From the IMG/VR virus record IMGVR_UViG_3300043749_000020, positions 1-45,254 of that record: 45,254 bases of DNA, one strand, 5' to 3'. This document shows positions 1 to 9,256 of this stretch, piece by piece. Below the pieces are notes generated by a model. It made no database searches, was not told the DNA's origin, and worked only from the letters and a program-made list of their open reading frames with translations. Within the stretch, counting starts at the first letter, position 1. Every line of letters begins with the position of its first letter. The translations under genes were made by a program, and so were the position numbers. This DNA comes from a virus.

Positions 1-3000
1 TTTTTAAGGAAATCATCAAATTCTTTCTTTTCTTTTTTGTTTCCAATATGATAAGTTTGGTCTTGCCATTTACCATCTGCATCTTGAGACTTATAAGTTA
101 TATAGTTTTTTCCATTTAAAGTTTTATGGTAGTCAATTCCAATAGACTTAAGGTACTCTATATTAGCTTCACCTTGGTTTTGCTCTGAGGTTCTAACACC
201 ATACTTTTGATTCAAAGGATTATTAGCTAGGTTATGTTGATTACCTTTAGAATATTTTGTTAATTGGTCAACTCTATTTTGAACATCTTTAATAACGCTA
301 GGGTCATTTTTTGCCTTTTTCTGCAAATCAGACAAGTTGTTTTCTTTCTGTTTCTCTTGTTGTGCTTGCTCTTTTTGAATTTCATTAATCGTAGCTTGAA
401 GTGCAAGATAAGCTACTGCTAATGTACCTGCTACTACAGATAATCTTACCAACATTAACCCTAATGTTCTTAATGCAGGGAATAAATCAGTAAATCCTTT
501 AAATAGATTTGATATTACTTTTCCACCTGCACTTGCAACATTTCCTGTTACTTCTCCTGCCCCTTTTCTTCTGAACATGCTAATCATAAGAGCATCGTCA
601 AAGAAACTTCCTGCTTGACTTCCAAGCTTACCAATAGCAGACTTACCTTCGTAGTCTAGCGACCTACCTAACATTTTTTGTCTTGCACTACCTATATCTT
701 GAGTAACATTAAGACCAGATAGCGATTTTGGCATTACATTAGTTTGACTTGTGCCTATCTTGCGAGATAGTATGTCAGATGCTGTAAATGCCATTGTTTC
801 TCCAAGAATACTAGAAACATTTTGAGAAGCTATTTTTTTCTCTATAACATTCATCCCTGTGGCAGATATCTTACTCTCTGCTGTCTTAGCAACTTCATTA
901 TCTACTGCTCTTTGAGTATTGATATTAACCATTGGGACTGTGCTTGCTACCATAGATGCTTCTTGCATTGCCAAACCTGTTGATGTTGTAGGATTTTGCT
1001 TGATACCAAAACCGAAGCCAGTTTTGCTTGCCAAATAGCTTCCTACATATCCACCCCATTGTTTAGCATTAAAGAATTTTTGCAATCCTTTAATAGCTAG
1101 TGTTGCTCCTAAAATCTGCATTGTGAACTTAGGAATGTCGAAGAAATGATGGTCTTTTGAGAATGCAGATAATTTTTGCATATCTTCTAGTACTGAGTTA
1201 ACAACACCTAACAACGATGTAAAGCTTTTTACTAGCATACCCAATGAGTCAGTTGCACCTAGTTGTCCAAGTAGCTGAGAAAATTGCCCTACGGTTTGAA
1301 CTAATTTCATGAAGTTAGCTTGCAAAGTTTGAGAGAATGGTAGCCAAGCATTGTTCATAGCACCTTTTGTCTGACCTTTTTGACCCATGCCCATGAACTC
1401 ATTATAGAAATCACTTTGAGTTCCCTCTAAGAATTTAATCATTAAAGGTGTCATACCTTTACTTGACTGTCCATTACCTGTACTTGACAATGCTATAGCT
1501 AATTCTTTCTTAGCACCTTCATTATCTTTAATCCTTGGAAGACCCTTAATTATTTCGTTCATAAGGTCAGGAGCAGACATTGGGTTGGCATCAAGGTTGA
1601 TTCCCATATACTGACTTAATACACTTTTTAGGTGTTCATTAGTGTTAGCTTTCATAAGGCTATTGTAAAATGTTTTTCCTGCATTCTCTGTATCTGCAGG
1701 TGTGCCACCTGCATTTGACAAGTTGAAAGCACCCATAGAAGCCATCATTTGATTGCTATTAATACCTAACTGTAATGTCTCAGGTGCTAATTCTGCCATA
1801 GCGTTTGTTACAGCAGTTGTATCAACACCGTAGCTTTTCATAGCTGATAGATAGTCTAGTTGGTCATTCATACTAGACATATATCCTTTTGGATTAACTG
1901 TCGCATTGGCTTGATACAATGATAATAAGTCTTTTGTTAACTCATTAACTGTTGCTTCATCTTCTTTACCACCACTTGAAACTGCTGAGAACTGTGTGAT
2001 ATTCTTAACAATTTGGTCTTTCATTTTTGAATCATATCCACCGCTACTGTTACCTGAGATTAAGTCAGGTCGAGCAATTACAGCTTCTTCAATAGGCATA
2101 ATTGTATTTAATGCGCTTACACCAAATTCTTTACCAAGACCAAAAGCATTATTCTGTACTTGTGATTGTAATTGTGATGTTCCACCTGCTGATGAATAGA
2201 ATTGTTTTAGTGTTCCTTGTTGTGTCAAATTTTGAGTAATAGACTGAATATCTGCTAGTTGTTGGTCAAATTTAGCCATTTCTGTTACAGATTGAACTAT
2301 TGTGTCAGTCACACCAAGCAATGCCCCTTCTAGAACAGAATAAACACCAACTTTGCTAGTAATATGGTCCATCATTGCTACAAAGCCTTTGTCGCCTTTT
2401 TCAATAACTTCCCCTAGTTTAGTATATTCATATGTCAATGAGCGAATTTGATGGATATTTCCTTCGTTGTCTGTAAATTTAATTCCATATGCCTTTTGGA
2501 AATTCATTCCTTGTTCTCTTGCTTTAGTAGCATTAAATTGATTTAATTTCTTTAGTATATCCTTGCTATCCTCTAGGCTTACATTAGGGTCTTGAAGCAT
2601 AGCTTCATAATCTCTTCCTGAATATTGATTATTAAATCCCCATCTAGCTACATGATTTTCAGCGTCATACTTTGCTTGTGCAACAGACTTTGTTTTTTGT
2701 TCTTGCTTAATCTGTTCACTATACTGTCTTGCATTATCACGCTCTTGTCTTTTCATTCCATTATTGATTTTATCAGCTTGCATTTGAGCCTTAGAAGGGT
2801 CTTGAACTCTACCTCTATCAATGTTTTCATAGTAAGCTGTATCATGAGCACTATTTGGGTCTTGAACTCTATTAGGATAGTAATATTTTTGAATCTTTTC
2901 TTCGATTTCGTCAGCTTCTTTTTTCAAAGATTGAAGCATTGAGTTTAATTTATTTATGTTTCCTACAGCAACAGACTTATCCTTATCAGACATTTTGCTT

Positions 3001-4340
3001 CGGATATCTTTGTTGTCTACAGTTCCTCTTACTGTATTTAACTGCATTTGTGCAGTATTCATCTGCTCAATTACACTTTTGTATCTATCTCCAAGTGTAG
3101 CTGATTCAGTGTTAATGCCAGTGTTTGCTTTTGTTCTCTTATTATATTCTTCGATGAACTTAGCTTCATCTTGATTTCTTGCTTCTTGTTCTTTTAAAGC
3201 TAATTCATGTCTTGCTTTCTGCTCCTGATTTAAAGCATCTTGTCTAGCTTTCTCAGCATCAAGACTGCCCTTAATCTTGCTTACCTGATGACTATTTGGA
3301 ATTTTGCTTGAAGGAGTTTCTTGTGACCTTCCATCATAAGCAAAACTATAGTCATAGTTACTTAGTTGTTTTTCTTTATCTTCAAGTTGTTTCTTTACTT
3401 TTAAGAGTTGGTCAATCTTATCTATCTGACCTTCCCACTCTGTTCTTTGCTCATCAAATCTATCTTTATTTGTTTGTTTTCTTTTACCGCCTGTAAAATC
3501 ATCTTGGTAGTAAACTTTTGTTAGATTTGATTTTTCATTAAGGTCTTTAATACGCTTAATTAAAGCATCTTTATATTTCTGAACATTACCTATCTCTTTA
3601 AATTCTTCTTGGTATGCTTTTTGGATATCCTTGATTTCTTTAATTTCATCTGTAATTTCTTTTCTTCCTGATATATACTTGTTTGCTTTAGTATTTCCTA
3701 CTGTATAGAATGATTTTCTCTTTATACTATTAGTTGCTTCTCTATTAATATTCCCAACAGAACTAGGTGTAGCAGGTTCATTTCTATTTGTACGACCAAA
3801 CACTCGGCTTTCTTCTCTATTATCTTGAACAGTACGAACAGTAGCTTGAACCTCAGCTTTAATAGACTCAATTTGAGATTGAATCTTTTTAATGTCCTTA
3901 TCATCTAATCTTAACCCAACTACGACAGATGCTTTGGTGTCATCTATCTGTCTTTGGATGTTTTCTTTTTCATCTTTCCCGACCTTAAGAGAGGTATTGA
4001 TGCTTATGTTTTTTTCGTCAGATAGGCTATTTAATTGTTTTTTAACTTGGTTTATTCTTTCTTGCAATTTTCTTATACTGTTCTCATCAGGAGCAATAGG
4101 AATTTTAATAGTTGGTGTTTGACCTTTATTATAACCTTCGATAACTCGCTTCATTTCACCTTGAAACTTGCTTATATCTTTATCGACTGTTAAAGGTACT
4201 TTTACACCACCACCCTTACTTCCATAGTGGTCTTTAATATCCTTATCCAATTGTCCTATTTGTGATATAACACTCTTTAAAGAACCAGTGTTAAGTTTAA
4301 GTTCTGCATTAATAATATATTGAAATTGTTTATCAGCCAT
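1..4340 (-). CDS. Tail tape measure protein (C-terminus beyond the window)
   Basis: An uninterrupted reading frame starts at ATG 4340-4338 after a perfect AAGGAGG ribosome site and runs off the left edge, giving at least 1446 residues. Tape measure proteins fill the tail lumen, set tail length and take part in DNA delivery. The N-terminal 550 residues or so are charged and coiled-coil-like, rich in K, E, Q and D. A TP901-type core follows (segment around KVGVYSVLEGALLGVTDT), then hydrophobic stretches, one near FPALRTLGLMLVRLSVVAGT. The gene lies just downstream of the tail-chaperone candidates and the tail tube gene, the usual siphovirus order. A hairpin with a T-run sits between it and the preceding gene and could reduce its expression. 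The identification rests on size, composition and position. Confidence 0.92.
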   Translation of the reverse strand, partial: MADKQFQYIINAELKLNTGSLKSVISQIGQLDKDIKDHYGSKGGGVKVPLTVDKDISKFQGEMKRVIEGYNKGQTPTIKIPIAPDENSIRKLQERINQVKKQLNSLSDEKNISINTSLKVGKDEKENIQRQIDDTKASVVVGLRLDDKDIKKIQSQIESIKAEVQATVRTVQDNREESRVFGRTNRNEPATPSSVGNINREATNSIKRKSFYTVGNTKANKYISGRKEITDEIKEIKDIQKAYQEEFKEIGNVQKYKDALIKRIKDLNEKSNLTKVYYQDDFTGGKRKQTNKDRFDEQRTEWEGQIDKIDQLLKVKKQLEDKEKQLSNYDYSFAYDGRSQETPSSKIPNSHQVSKIKGSLDAEKARQDALNQEQKARHELALKEQEARNQDEAKFIEEYNKRTKANTGINTESATLGDRYKSVIEQMNTAQMQLNTVRGTVDNKDIRSKMSDKDKSVAVGNINKLNSMLQSLKKEADEIEEKIQKYYYPNRVQDPNSAHDTAYYENIDRGRVQDPSKAQMQADKINNGMKRQERDNARQYSEQIKQEQKTKSVAQAKYDAENHVARWGFNNQYSGRDYEAMLQDPNVSLEDSKDILKKLNQFNATKAREQGMNFQKAYGIKFTDNEGNIHQIRSLTYEYTKLGEVIEKGDKGFVAMMDHITSKVGVYSVLEGALLGVTDTIVQSVTEMAKFDQQLADIQSITQNLTQQGTLKQFYSSAGGTSQLQSQVQNNAFGLGKEFGVSALNTIMPIEEAVIARPDLISGNSSGGYDSKMKDQIVKNITQFSAVSSGGKEDEATVNELTKDLLSLYQANATVNPKGYMSSMNDQLDYLSAMKSYGVDTTAVTNAMAELAPETLQLGINSNQMMASMGAFNLSNAGGTPADTENAGKTFYNSLMKANTNEHLKSVLSQYMGINLDANPMSAPDLMNEIIKGLPRIKDNEGAKKELAIALSSTGNGQSSKGMTPLMIKFLEGTQSDFYNEFMGMGQKGQTKGAMNNAWLPFSQTLQANFMKLVQTVGQFSQLLGQLGATDSLGMLVKSFTSLLGVVNSVLEDMQKLSAFSKDHHFFDIPKFTMQILGATLAIKGLQKFFNAKQWGGYVGSYLASKTGFGFGIKQNPTTSTGLAMQEASMVASTVPMVNINTQRAVDNEVAKTAESKISATGMNVIEKKIASQNVSSILGETMAFTASDILSRKIGTSQTNVMPKSLSGLNVTQDIGSARQKMLGRSLDYEGKSAIGKLGSQAGSFFDDALMISMFRRKGAGEVTGNVASAGGKVISNLFKGFTDLFPALRTLGLMLVRLSVVAGTLAVAYLALQATINEIQKEQAQQEKQKENNLSDLQKKAKNDPSVIKDVQNRVDQLTKYSKGNQHNLANNPLNQKYGVRTSEQNQGEANIEYLKSIGIDYHKTLNGKNYITYKSQDADGKWQDQTYHIGNKKEKKEFDDFLK

Positions 4341-4370
4341 CTGATTTACCTCCTTATAGTATTTACGTTT

Positions 4371-4413
4371 TTAATAAAAATAGGGGGATAGTCATGTTCC
4401 AACCAACCCCCTA
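4371..4413 (-). terminator. Terminator-like hairpin ahead of the tape measure gene
   Basis: On the minus strand TAGGGGG (4413-4407) pairs with CCCCCTA (4387-4381) around a 19-nt loop, followed at once by TTTTTATT. It lies between the 147-codon chaperone candidate and the tape measure ribosome site, so it would act as a partial terminator or attenuator inside the late operon. Confidence 0.55.
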
Positions 4414-4429
4414 GCTAATCCCTTTAGTG

Positions 4430-4873
4430 CTAATAATAATCAACACCATCATATTTAACTTCATTTCCATTTCCATCAACATAGCTATCATCATCATAAT
4501 ATACATCGTCTGCATCTTCGAAAACGATTAGTTCATCATGGTCTAGAGCACCTCTAGCAATTCCTATAGATTTATTATCTTGCTTACTTGCTCTATCTTC
4601 AACTTCTTTTGATTTCTTTTCCACCCATTTATCTAGTAAATCATCATTGTTTATTATTTTCATAGGTGGTCTCTCATAGTGTTCATAAACACTATCATAA
4701 AATGAAAACCAATATGCTAATGCTAATTGAGATGGATTCCAATCTGACACATTTCCTCCGAACAAAGGTGAACCAGTATCTTTACTTGCTTTCCACCTTG
4801 CTCTCCATTCTGCTCCAACTTCCCCTTGCCCCCTAGCTATTTCTCTTAGAACCCCAATCCGATTTGAAGGCAA
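4430..4873 (-). CDS. Candidate tail assembly chaperone, second part
   Basis: This frame of 147 codons lies directly before the tape measure gene, where siphoviruses carry the second tail-assembly chaperone, normally made by frameshifting from the first. The middle (DWNPSQLALAYWFSFYD) is hydrophobic and aromatic; the end is very acidic (DADDVYYDDDSY). The start is a problem: the frame opens with TTG immediately after a TAA, with no ribosome site. The preceding 217 bases are closed in this frame. A short in-frame stretch (ATG 4901 to TAG 4833) reads in the frame of the upstream 222-residue gene, and a +1 slip at its end (AGC TAG GGG) would enter this frame. The true 5' end is therefore unknown; a frameshifted or otherwise recoded fusion is possible. 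Confidence 0.6.
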   Translation of the reverse strand: MPSNRIGVLREIARGQGEVGAEWRARWKASKDTGSPLFGGNVSDWNPSQLALAYWFSFYDSVYEHYERPPMKIINNDDLLDKWVEKKSKEVEDRASKQDNKSIGIARGALDHDELIVFEDADDVYYDDDSYVDGNGNEVKYDGVDYY

Positions 4874-5090
4874 TTAAGGAAGAACCTATAGTTTGTTTCA
4901 TAATAGTTTAACGCTATACTTTTACTTATTATAAGGTGCTTTAAGTTGGGCAAGGTTGAATATAGCTACTAATATATCAGGCTTTGAATTGAGTGCTTGC
5001 CTAAGCACATATAAGATACCTTACTTATTTTCACTATACCCAATTAAGAATTACCTTACTCATAAGCATTATGTATAACTATTCTATTAA
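4874..5090 (-). other. 217-base gap between the two chaperone candidates
   Basis: No ordinary gene is seen here. On the minus strand a perfect hairpin GTGCTT-AGGC-AAGCAC (5008-4993) is present. AATAGTT near the upstream end (about 5083-5077) can pair with AACTATT (4907-4901), which would close the whole gap as one large stem. The reading frame of the upstream gene reopens at ATG 4901. The gap could hold a recoding signal or a removed element, but no group I intron core (paired P7 motifs) was found. Confidence 0.4.
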
Positions 5091-5759
5091 TTACTCCTCG
5101 CTATCTTCTTCTTCAACTGTTTCTCCTTCTACTTCGGAGGGGTTTGAAAGGAAGTCGGCAGGTAGACCATTGATAAATGTTAAGAATTGAAACACAATCT
5201 CATTAACAGTTGCTTGGTCTTCTTCTTCTTTAAAATCCTTATATGTTACCCATACTGCTTTACCAGTATCAGCGTATTCTGTGCATTTATGAATCAAGAA
5301 TGACATCTTAGCTTCGTCAGCTTTTGATTCTGCTGTGTTATTGAAGTATTTCTGTCTCTCTTGTTGCATATTAAAGATTTCTTGACGAAGTGCATTAATT
5401 TTATCTTCAATAGGTTTCTTGTTTTTTTCTGTCTCCATTTTGGATAGCAATACTACTTGCACATCAATTTGAGCACGAATTTCGTCAATCTTATTGTCGT
5501 CTTCTTCTGTCCATAGTCTTTTACGCTTGATTAGTTCCTCAACCTCACGATTAGTAGGAATATCATCATTACAAGCTTGCATGAATACTTTTGAGTATTC
5601 CCAATCTGCTAAACGATTTTCTTCTACTTTAGGGAAACGAATTTGTAGTAATCCATACTTCTCAGTGTCAAATGCACGCTTACCTGTTTGTACCTCTACC
5701 ATTTTTTCACGCTTTTCCTTGTTAGTCATCTCTTGACTTTCTTTTCTTTTACTTGCCAT
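5091..5759 (-). CDS. Candidate tail assembly chaperone, first part (222 aa)
   Basis: A soluble, strongly charged protein of 222 residues with a mostly helical look and a long predicted helix in the middle (KLSKME..., EIFNMQQERQKYF region), ending in an acidic tail (VEEEDSEE). ATG 5759 follows GGAAGGTGCTAAGGA. Position between the tail tube gene and the tape measure, together with the following start-less frame, fits the first tail-assembly chaperone (gpG-like), which coats the tape measure during tail assembly. No domain is recognised from the sequence, so the call is from synteny. A strong terminator lies just upstream of its start. Confidence 0.6.
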   Translation of the reverse strand: MASKRKESQEMTNKEKREKMVEVQTGKRAFDTEKYGLLQIRFPKVEENRLADWEYSKVFMQACNDDIPTNREVEELIKRKRLWTEEDDNKIDEIRAQIDVQVVLLSKMETEKNKKPIEDKINALRQEIFNMQQERQKYFNNTAESKADEAKMSFLIHKCTEYADTGKAVWVTYKDFKEEEDQATVNEIVFQFLTFINGLPADFLSNPSEVEGETVEEEDSEE

Positions 5760-5784
5760 TCCTTAGCACCTTCCTTATATTATT

Positions 5785-5822
5785 TTAATAAAATAAAAAG
5801 AGACATTATTGAAAATGTCTCT
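5785..5822 (-). terminator. Intrinsic terminator before the chaperone gene
   Basis: AGAGACATT (5822-5814 on the minus strand) pairs perfectly over nine bases with AATGTCTCT (5807-5799), with a TTCAAT loop, followed by CTTTTTATTTT. This is a textbook intrinsic terminator between the 80-codon gene and the 222-codon gene, inside what is otherwise a continuous late operon. Confidence 0.8.
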
Positions 5823-5840
5823 CATAGTCATGTGGTTGAA

Positions 5841-6083
5841 TTAATCTTCCATATCAAAGTCGATTTGCTCATTGTATTGAGGTGTGTATTTCACTTCATA
5901 CTTTTCGAGTTCTTCCGACATTTTACGGATTTCATCATTTCCTGACCTGAGAATCATTTTCCTGATTTTCGCAAATTGCTTTGGCTCTATGTTTGCCATC
6001 TCCATTAGAGATAATGAGTCTTTAAAGACTTTCTTTAAACTCTTTGAAATGGCACGATTGAGTCGCTCTTTGTCCTCATTCAT
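5841..6083 (-). CDS. Small charged tail-region protein (80 aa)
   Basis: An 80-residue protein that I do not recognise. It is helical and rich in K and E, and ends in an acidic run (DFDMED). ATG 6083 is preceded by AAGGAG with a 7-base spacer. It lies between the tail tube gene and the chaperone candidates and is bounded by a hairpin upstream and an intrinsic terminator downstream, so it may have its own mRNA level. Its place in the tail block suggests a tail assembly or accessory role, but nothing in the sequence shows this. Confidence 0.7.
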   Translation of the reverse strand: MNEDKERLNRAISKSLKKVFKDSLSLMEMANIEPKQFAKIRKMILRSGNDEIRKMSEELEKYEVKYTPQYNEQIDFDMED

Positions 6084-6158
6084 AGCACTGCTCCTTTCCT
6101 CCTTAATCCTTAACCTAAAAGTAAATCCTTCTATATTCAGTTTTTATATAGAACGTGT

Positions 6159-6189
6159 GTACTAGTCCTCATAAAGAGGAAACTAGTAC
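6159..6189 (-). other. Strong hairpin after the tail tube gene
   Basis: GTACTAG pairs with CTAGTAC, and TCCTC with GAGGA, around a TTTAT loop. The minus-strand sequence after it (ACACGTTCTATATAAAAA) lacks a clean T-run, so this is more likely a 3'-end stabiliser or processing site than a strong terminator. It lies just downstream of the highly expressed tail tube gene. Confidence 0.6.
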
Positions 6190-6212
6190 ATAATAATATA
6201 ACTATATTATAA

Positions 6213-7760
6213 TTATTGGCCCGGACTATCATCAATAACAAATTGGTGAGCCTGAAAATCATAAGACTGAGTAGCATCACTATCAACCTTAACATTCCAT
6301 GCTTCGCTTTGTGGAATCAAGTTTGGCACATAGATTGTTTTGATTGCATATTTGTTAGGGTGTCCTACAGGCAACTTAGCACGGTTAACATCGTTTTCAC
6401 GATAGATTTTGATGAATAATCCTTTATTCTTAACTAAGTCACTTAATGCAATTTCATTAGCACTAGCTAGGTTAGTATATCCTGCAAAACGAGCAGTAGC
6501 TTCTAGGTCAGAATCTTGAAGTTCAAGAGATACTGAAATATTAACAGGTAAAGCTAGTGGTCGGTTGTAAGGGAATAATGAACCTAATTGGTGTAATTGC
6601 TCACGCTGTAAAGGAATGCTAACACGAGCACTTTGAACACGAGTGAAGAATGTAGCATCAGGGTTTCCGTTTTGGTCAGTTAAGTAAATCTCAATATTAC
6701 CTTGTTTCAATCCACCTGCTAATTGAGGATGAGGATTTGACACAAGAGGAACAGGTGAGAAGAATTTGCCTACTGTACCAGATGTTACATAACGAGCCTT
6801 AACCAAATCACCAGTTGAAGGAGCAACTGTTAGTGTTAAAGTTTTAGCCCCTGCATTGATAGTGAAGTCTACATTTTCTACCAATTGAGAACCATTCTTA
6901 GTAACTTTCAATGTATAGTTACCATTAGCTAACTGATATGGAGTTTGAGAAATTGTTAAAGCAGTTGCAGTTGTAGTTTGGATTTCATCTACAATCATTT
7001 GAGAAGCACTATTTAAGAACCAACGCTTATTATCAGTTTCAGCTTTGTAAGAAGCAGTAGCAACACCACTTGTTCCATAGCTTAAGTCAATGTTGTTAAT
7101 AAATACATTTTCCATGTACATAGTACGAGCAACAGCACCATTTAATCCGTCACCTGCTTGAACAATAGGAACATACATATCAGCTTTAGTTAATTCAAAT
7201 GTATTAGCTGAGATTGATTGGAAAGTTCTGTTGTCTGCAATCATTGCTTGTGTTACTTGTCCACCGCTAGGAGTGAAAGAAGCAATTTGGATAGAACCTG
7301 CAGGAACAGAAGCACCAATACCTACTTTAGCTGTATCAGCAACAGTAGATGTCACAGGGTTTAAGAATACGAACTGTGCTCCAGTTGTATTAGCAGATAC
7401 AGTAGCACCGCCAAATAGTACAGATTGACCTTTTGCGTAATAACGGCCCGGATTTACAGTAAGAATCAAACTACCAATAGAGGTAGATGAACCTGAAACT
7501 GGTGTAGCAACTACTTGACAACCAAATCCAGTTTGAGATAATAGTGCCATAGTTTCATTTGTTCCGTTTTCATTAACATCAATAGATACATCAACTTGAG
7601 GTACATCGTCTACGATTTCAACGATATTTAAAGTACCAAGTTCTTTTACATCATCTGTAGTTAAACGAGAAGAACTTCCTAATGCTTGAACACGATTTGC
7701 TTGTGTGTCATCAATAAATGGAGCAGTTCCCGAATACCTTACACGAGTAGCTTTAGTCAT
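6213..7760 (-). CDS. Major tail tube protein candidate (515 aa)
   Basis: A beta-rich protein of 515 residues, high in T, S, V, N and G, with few charged residues, typical of abundant virion proteins. It starts at ATG 7760 after AAAGGAGAG. Residues of about 250-330 contain an Ig-like-looking insert (NGNYTLKVTKNGSQLVENV). It sits after the tail-completion gene and before the chaperones and tape measure, the usual place of the major tail protein. Contractile phages would show a sheath followed by a separate small tube gene; here there is only this one gene, which argues for a non-contractile tail. It is larger than common siphovirus tube proteins, consistent with extra surface domains. Confidence 0.7.
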   Translation of the reverse strand: MTKATRVRYSGTAPFIDDTQANRVQALGSSSRLTTDDVKELGTLNIVEIVDDVPQVDVSIDVNENGTNETMALLSQTGFGCQVVATPVSGSSTSIGSLILTVNPGRYYAKGQSVLFGGATVSANTTGAQFVFLNPVTSTVADTAKVGIGASVPAGSIQIASFTPSGGQVTQAMIADNRTFQSISANTFELTKADMYVPIVQAGDGLNGAVARTMYMENVFINNIDLSYGTSGVATASYKAETDNKRWFLNSASQMIVDEIQTTTATALTISQTPYQLANGNYTLKVTKNGSQLVENVDFTINAGAKTLTLTVAPSTGDLVKARYVTSGTVGKFFSPVPLVSNPHPQLAGGLKQGNIEIYLTDQNGNPDATFFTRVQSARVSIPLQREQLHQLGSLFPYNRPLALPVNISVSLELQDSDLEATARFAGYTNLASANEIALSDLVKNKGLFIKIYRENDVNRAKLPVGHPNKYAIKTIYVPNLIPQSEAWNVKVDSDATQSYDFQAHQFVIDDSPGQ

Positions 7761-7794
7761 TATAAAATCTCTCCTTTTTTATATTAATTAATAA

Positions 7795-8496
7795 TTAATA
7801 ACTATCCATTACAATAGTCATGTTGATAAAAATCTCTGTCAAAAATCTAGGTTTTTCTCCTATATTTAAACTTCCACCTTTATTGTACTTTATGCCATCT
7901 ATGAACATGTACGCTATTCTTTGACCTATTTCACTATAAGATGTATTCATAGTTCCATCAGCATTAACTGGAAATGCTATATTAAAATCTATTATTGGTA
8001 AAGTCATACCTTCTTCGAACATATTAACGATTAAATCAGTATAGTCGTTTCTCTCTCCTCCACGGTCAGCCCAAACCTCAACAACCCATCTTGGATGCAT
8101 TTCTGCCACATTATTACCTAATTCAAATCCTACATCATGCCTACGCATCTCATAAACTGCTACAGCAGGATAAGCGAAGTTATTATCTGATGGACTCATA
8201 CTTTCATCATAAACATTAACATAACAATATGTATAATCTACTTGAACAACATCTACAGATGTTAATGGTGTATTAAAATTTATTATTCCATTAGTATAAT
8301 CAACTGAGTATCCACTGCTGTTATATACAATTCCATTCGCATATACAACTACTGGATATTGTGTTCTTATATTATTATATTTAAGTTTATATGTTAAAAA
8401 GTTTGCACTCGTGGTTGCTCCCTTACTTATAGTTCTAGATAATCTATCTTGTATCTTTTCAAATATAGATAATTCAATTAATCTAGTCCTTTGCAT
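7795..8496 (-). CDS. Tail completion/terminator-like protein (233 aa)
   Basis: A 233-residue protein of mixed alpha/beta composition. The first 100 residues include hydrophobic beta strands (YPVVVYANGIVYNSSGYSVD); the C-terminal part (RFLTEIFINMTIVMDSY) ends in a strand. ATG 8496 follows GGGGGTTAGAAT and overlaps the end region of the neck gene upstream. The place, last of the neck genes and immediately before the tail tube, is where the tail terminator is normally encoded, the ring protein that caps the tail and joins it to the head. No signature residues are recognised, so the call is by order. Confidence 0.55.
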   Translation of the reverse strand: MQRTRLIELSIFEKIQDRLSRTISKGATTSANFLTYKLKYNNIRTQYPVVVYANGIVYNSSGYSVDYTNGIINFNTPLTSVDVVQVDYTYCYVNVYDESMSPSDNNFAYPAVAVYEMRRHDVGFELGNNVAEMHPRWVVEVWADRGGERNDYTDLIVNMFEEGMTLPIIDFNIAFPVNADGTMNTSYSEIGQRIAYMFIDGIKYNKGGSLNIGEKPRFLTEIFINMTIVMDSY

Positions 8497-8499
8497 ATT

Positions 8500-9252
8500 C
8501 TAACCCCCTATCGTGTTTTTATCTAGATAAGCTTGAACTCCACCACCAAGTATATCGAATACTTCTTCTCTTGCACTATCTAAGCCTTTTGAGAATACAT
8601 GACCTGCTTTTATTCCTTCGTGTTCTCTGTGCGAATCTAGTTGCTGTGCTCTATTAGGACCAAGAAGATTTAATAGTGTGCTATTAGTAACCATAAAAAA
8701 TCCTCTTTTTTGTCCACCTCCAGGTCCTCCAACACCGCCAATAGAAGGACCGAACATATATGGCTTATCTCTTTCCGTATAGTTTATTCCATATCTAGAT
8801 AGATTTAAATCTCCATCTCTATATTGTCCAGTACCAGACTCAGCTAATACCCATTTTGGCATTTGGTCTTCTTCTTTAAGTGAAATCATTTTTCTTGTAA
8901 GCATATGTTCTTTGCTATCCCATACATCGTGATATTGATATTGCCAGTTACGCTTTGCTATATTAGCATTGTTCATATTTGACACATCAAACACACCTAT
9001 GGATACTTTATTTTGAGTCTGCTTTATTTGAGGATATCTAGATTCTTCTGAAACTAATTCTTGTAAACCACCTGACTGTTCATATGAATATCCTGAATCT
9101 CCACCTTCTATAAGAGTATCACCTACATGCCTACCAATAGCTTGACCTGCATCTGTACCCGCAACTTGTAGCTCTGGACTCTTCATCATCTTTTTGAATA
9201 CGCTATCAAGATGATGTTGTAACTCATCTATATTGCTAGTTATTCTAATCAT
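8500..9252 (-). CDS. Neck/minor tail protein (250 aa), gp10-like by position
   Basis: A 250-residue soluble protein beginning with a short helical part (IDELQHHLDSVFKKMMKS), then a glycine-rich segment (GPSIGGVGGPGGGQKRGFF), and ending in GGGVQAYLDKNTIGG. The ribosome site is weak (GCTGTGATATT before ATG 9252); the gene begins 5 bases after the previous stop and is probably translationally coupled. It lies in the head-tail joining block, where HK97 gp10-like proteins are found. The function is inferred from position only. Confidence 0.5.
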   Translation of the reverse strand: MIRITSNIDELQHHLDSVFKKMMKSPELQVAGTDAGQAIGRHVGDTLIEGGDSGYSYEQSGGLQELVSEESRYPQIKQTQNKVSIGVFDVSNMNNANIAKRNWQYQYHDVWDSKEHMLTRKMISLKEEDQMPKWVLAESGTGQYRDGDLNLSRYGINYTERDKPYMFGPSIGGVGGPGGGQKRGFFMVTNSTLLNLLGPNRAQQLDSHREHEGIKAGHVFSKGLDSAREEVFDILGGGVQAYLDKNTIGG

Positions 9253-9256
9253 AATA

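Noticed and set aside
4874-5090. Group I or group II intron between the chaperone frames
   Set aside because: No paired P7-like motifs or group II domain V-like hairpin were found, and no splice joint restores a clean frame. Only an uncertain recoding or insertion idea is kept.
6213-7760. Contractile tail sheath
   Set aside because: It has no recognisable sheath pattern, and no separate small tube gene follows. A siphovirus tail tube protein fits better.
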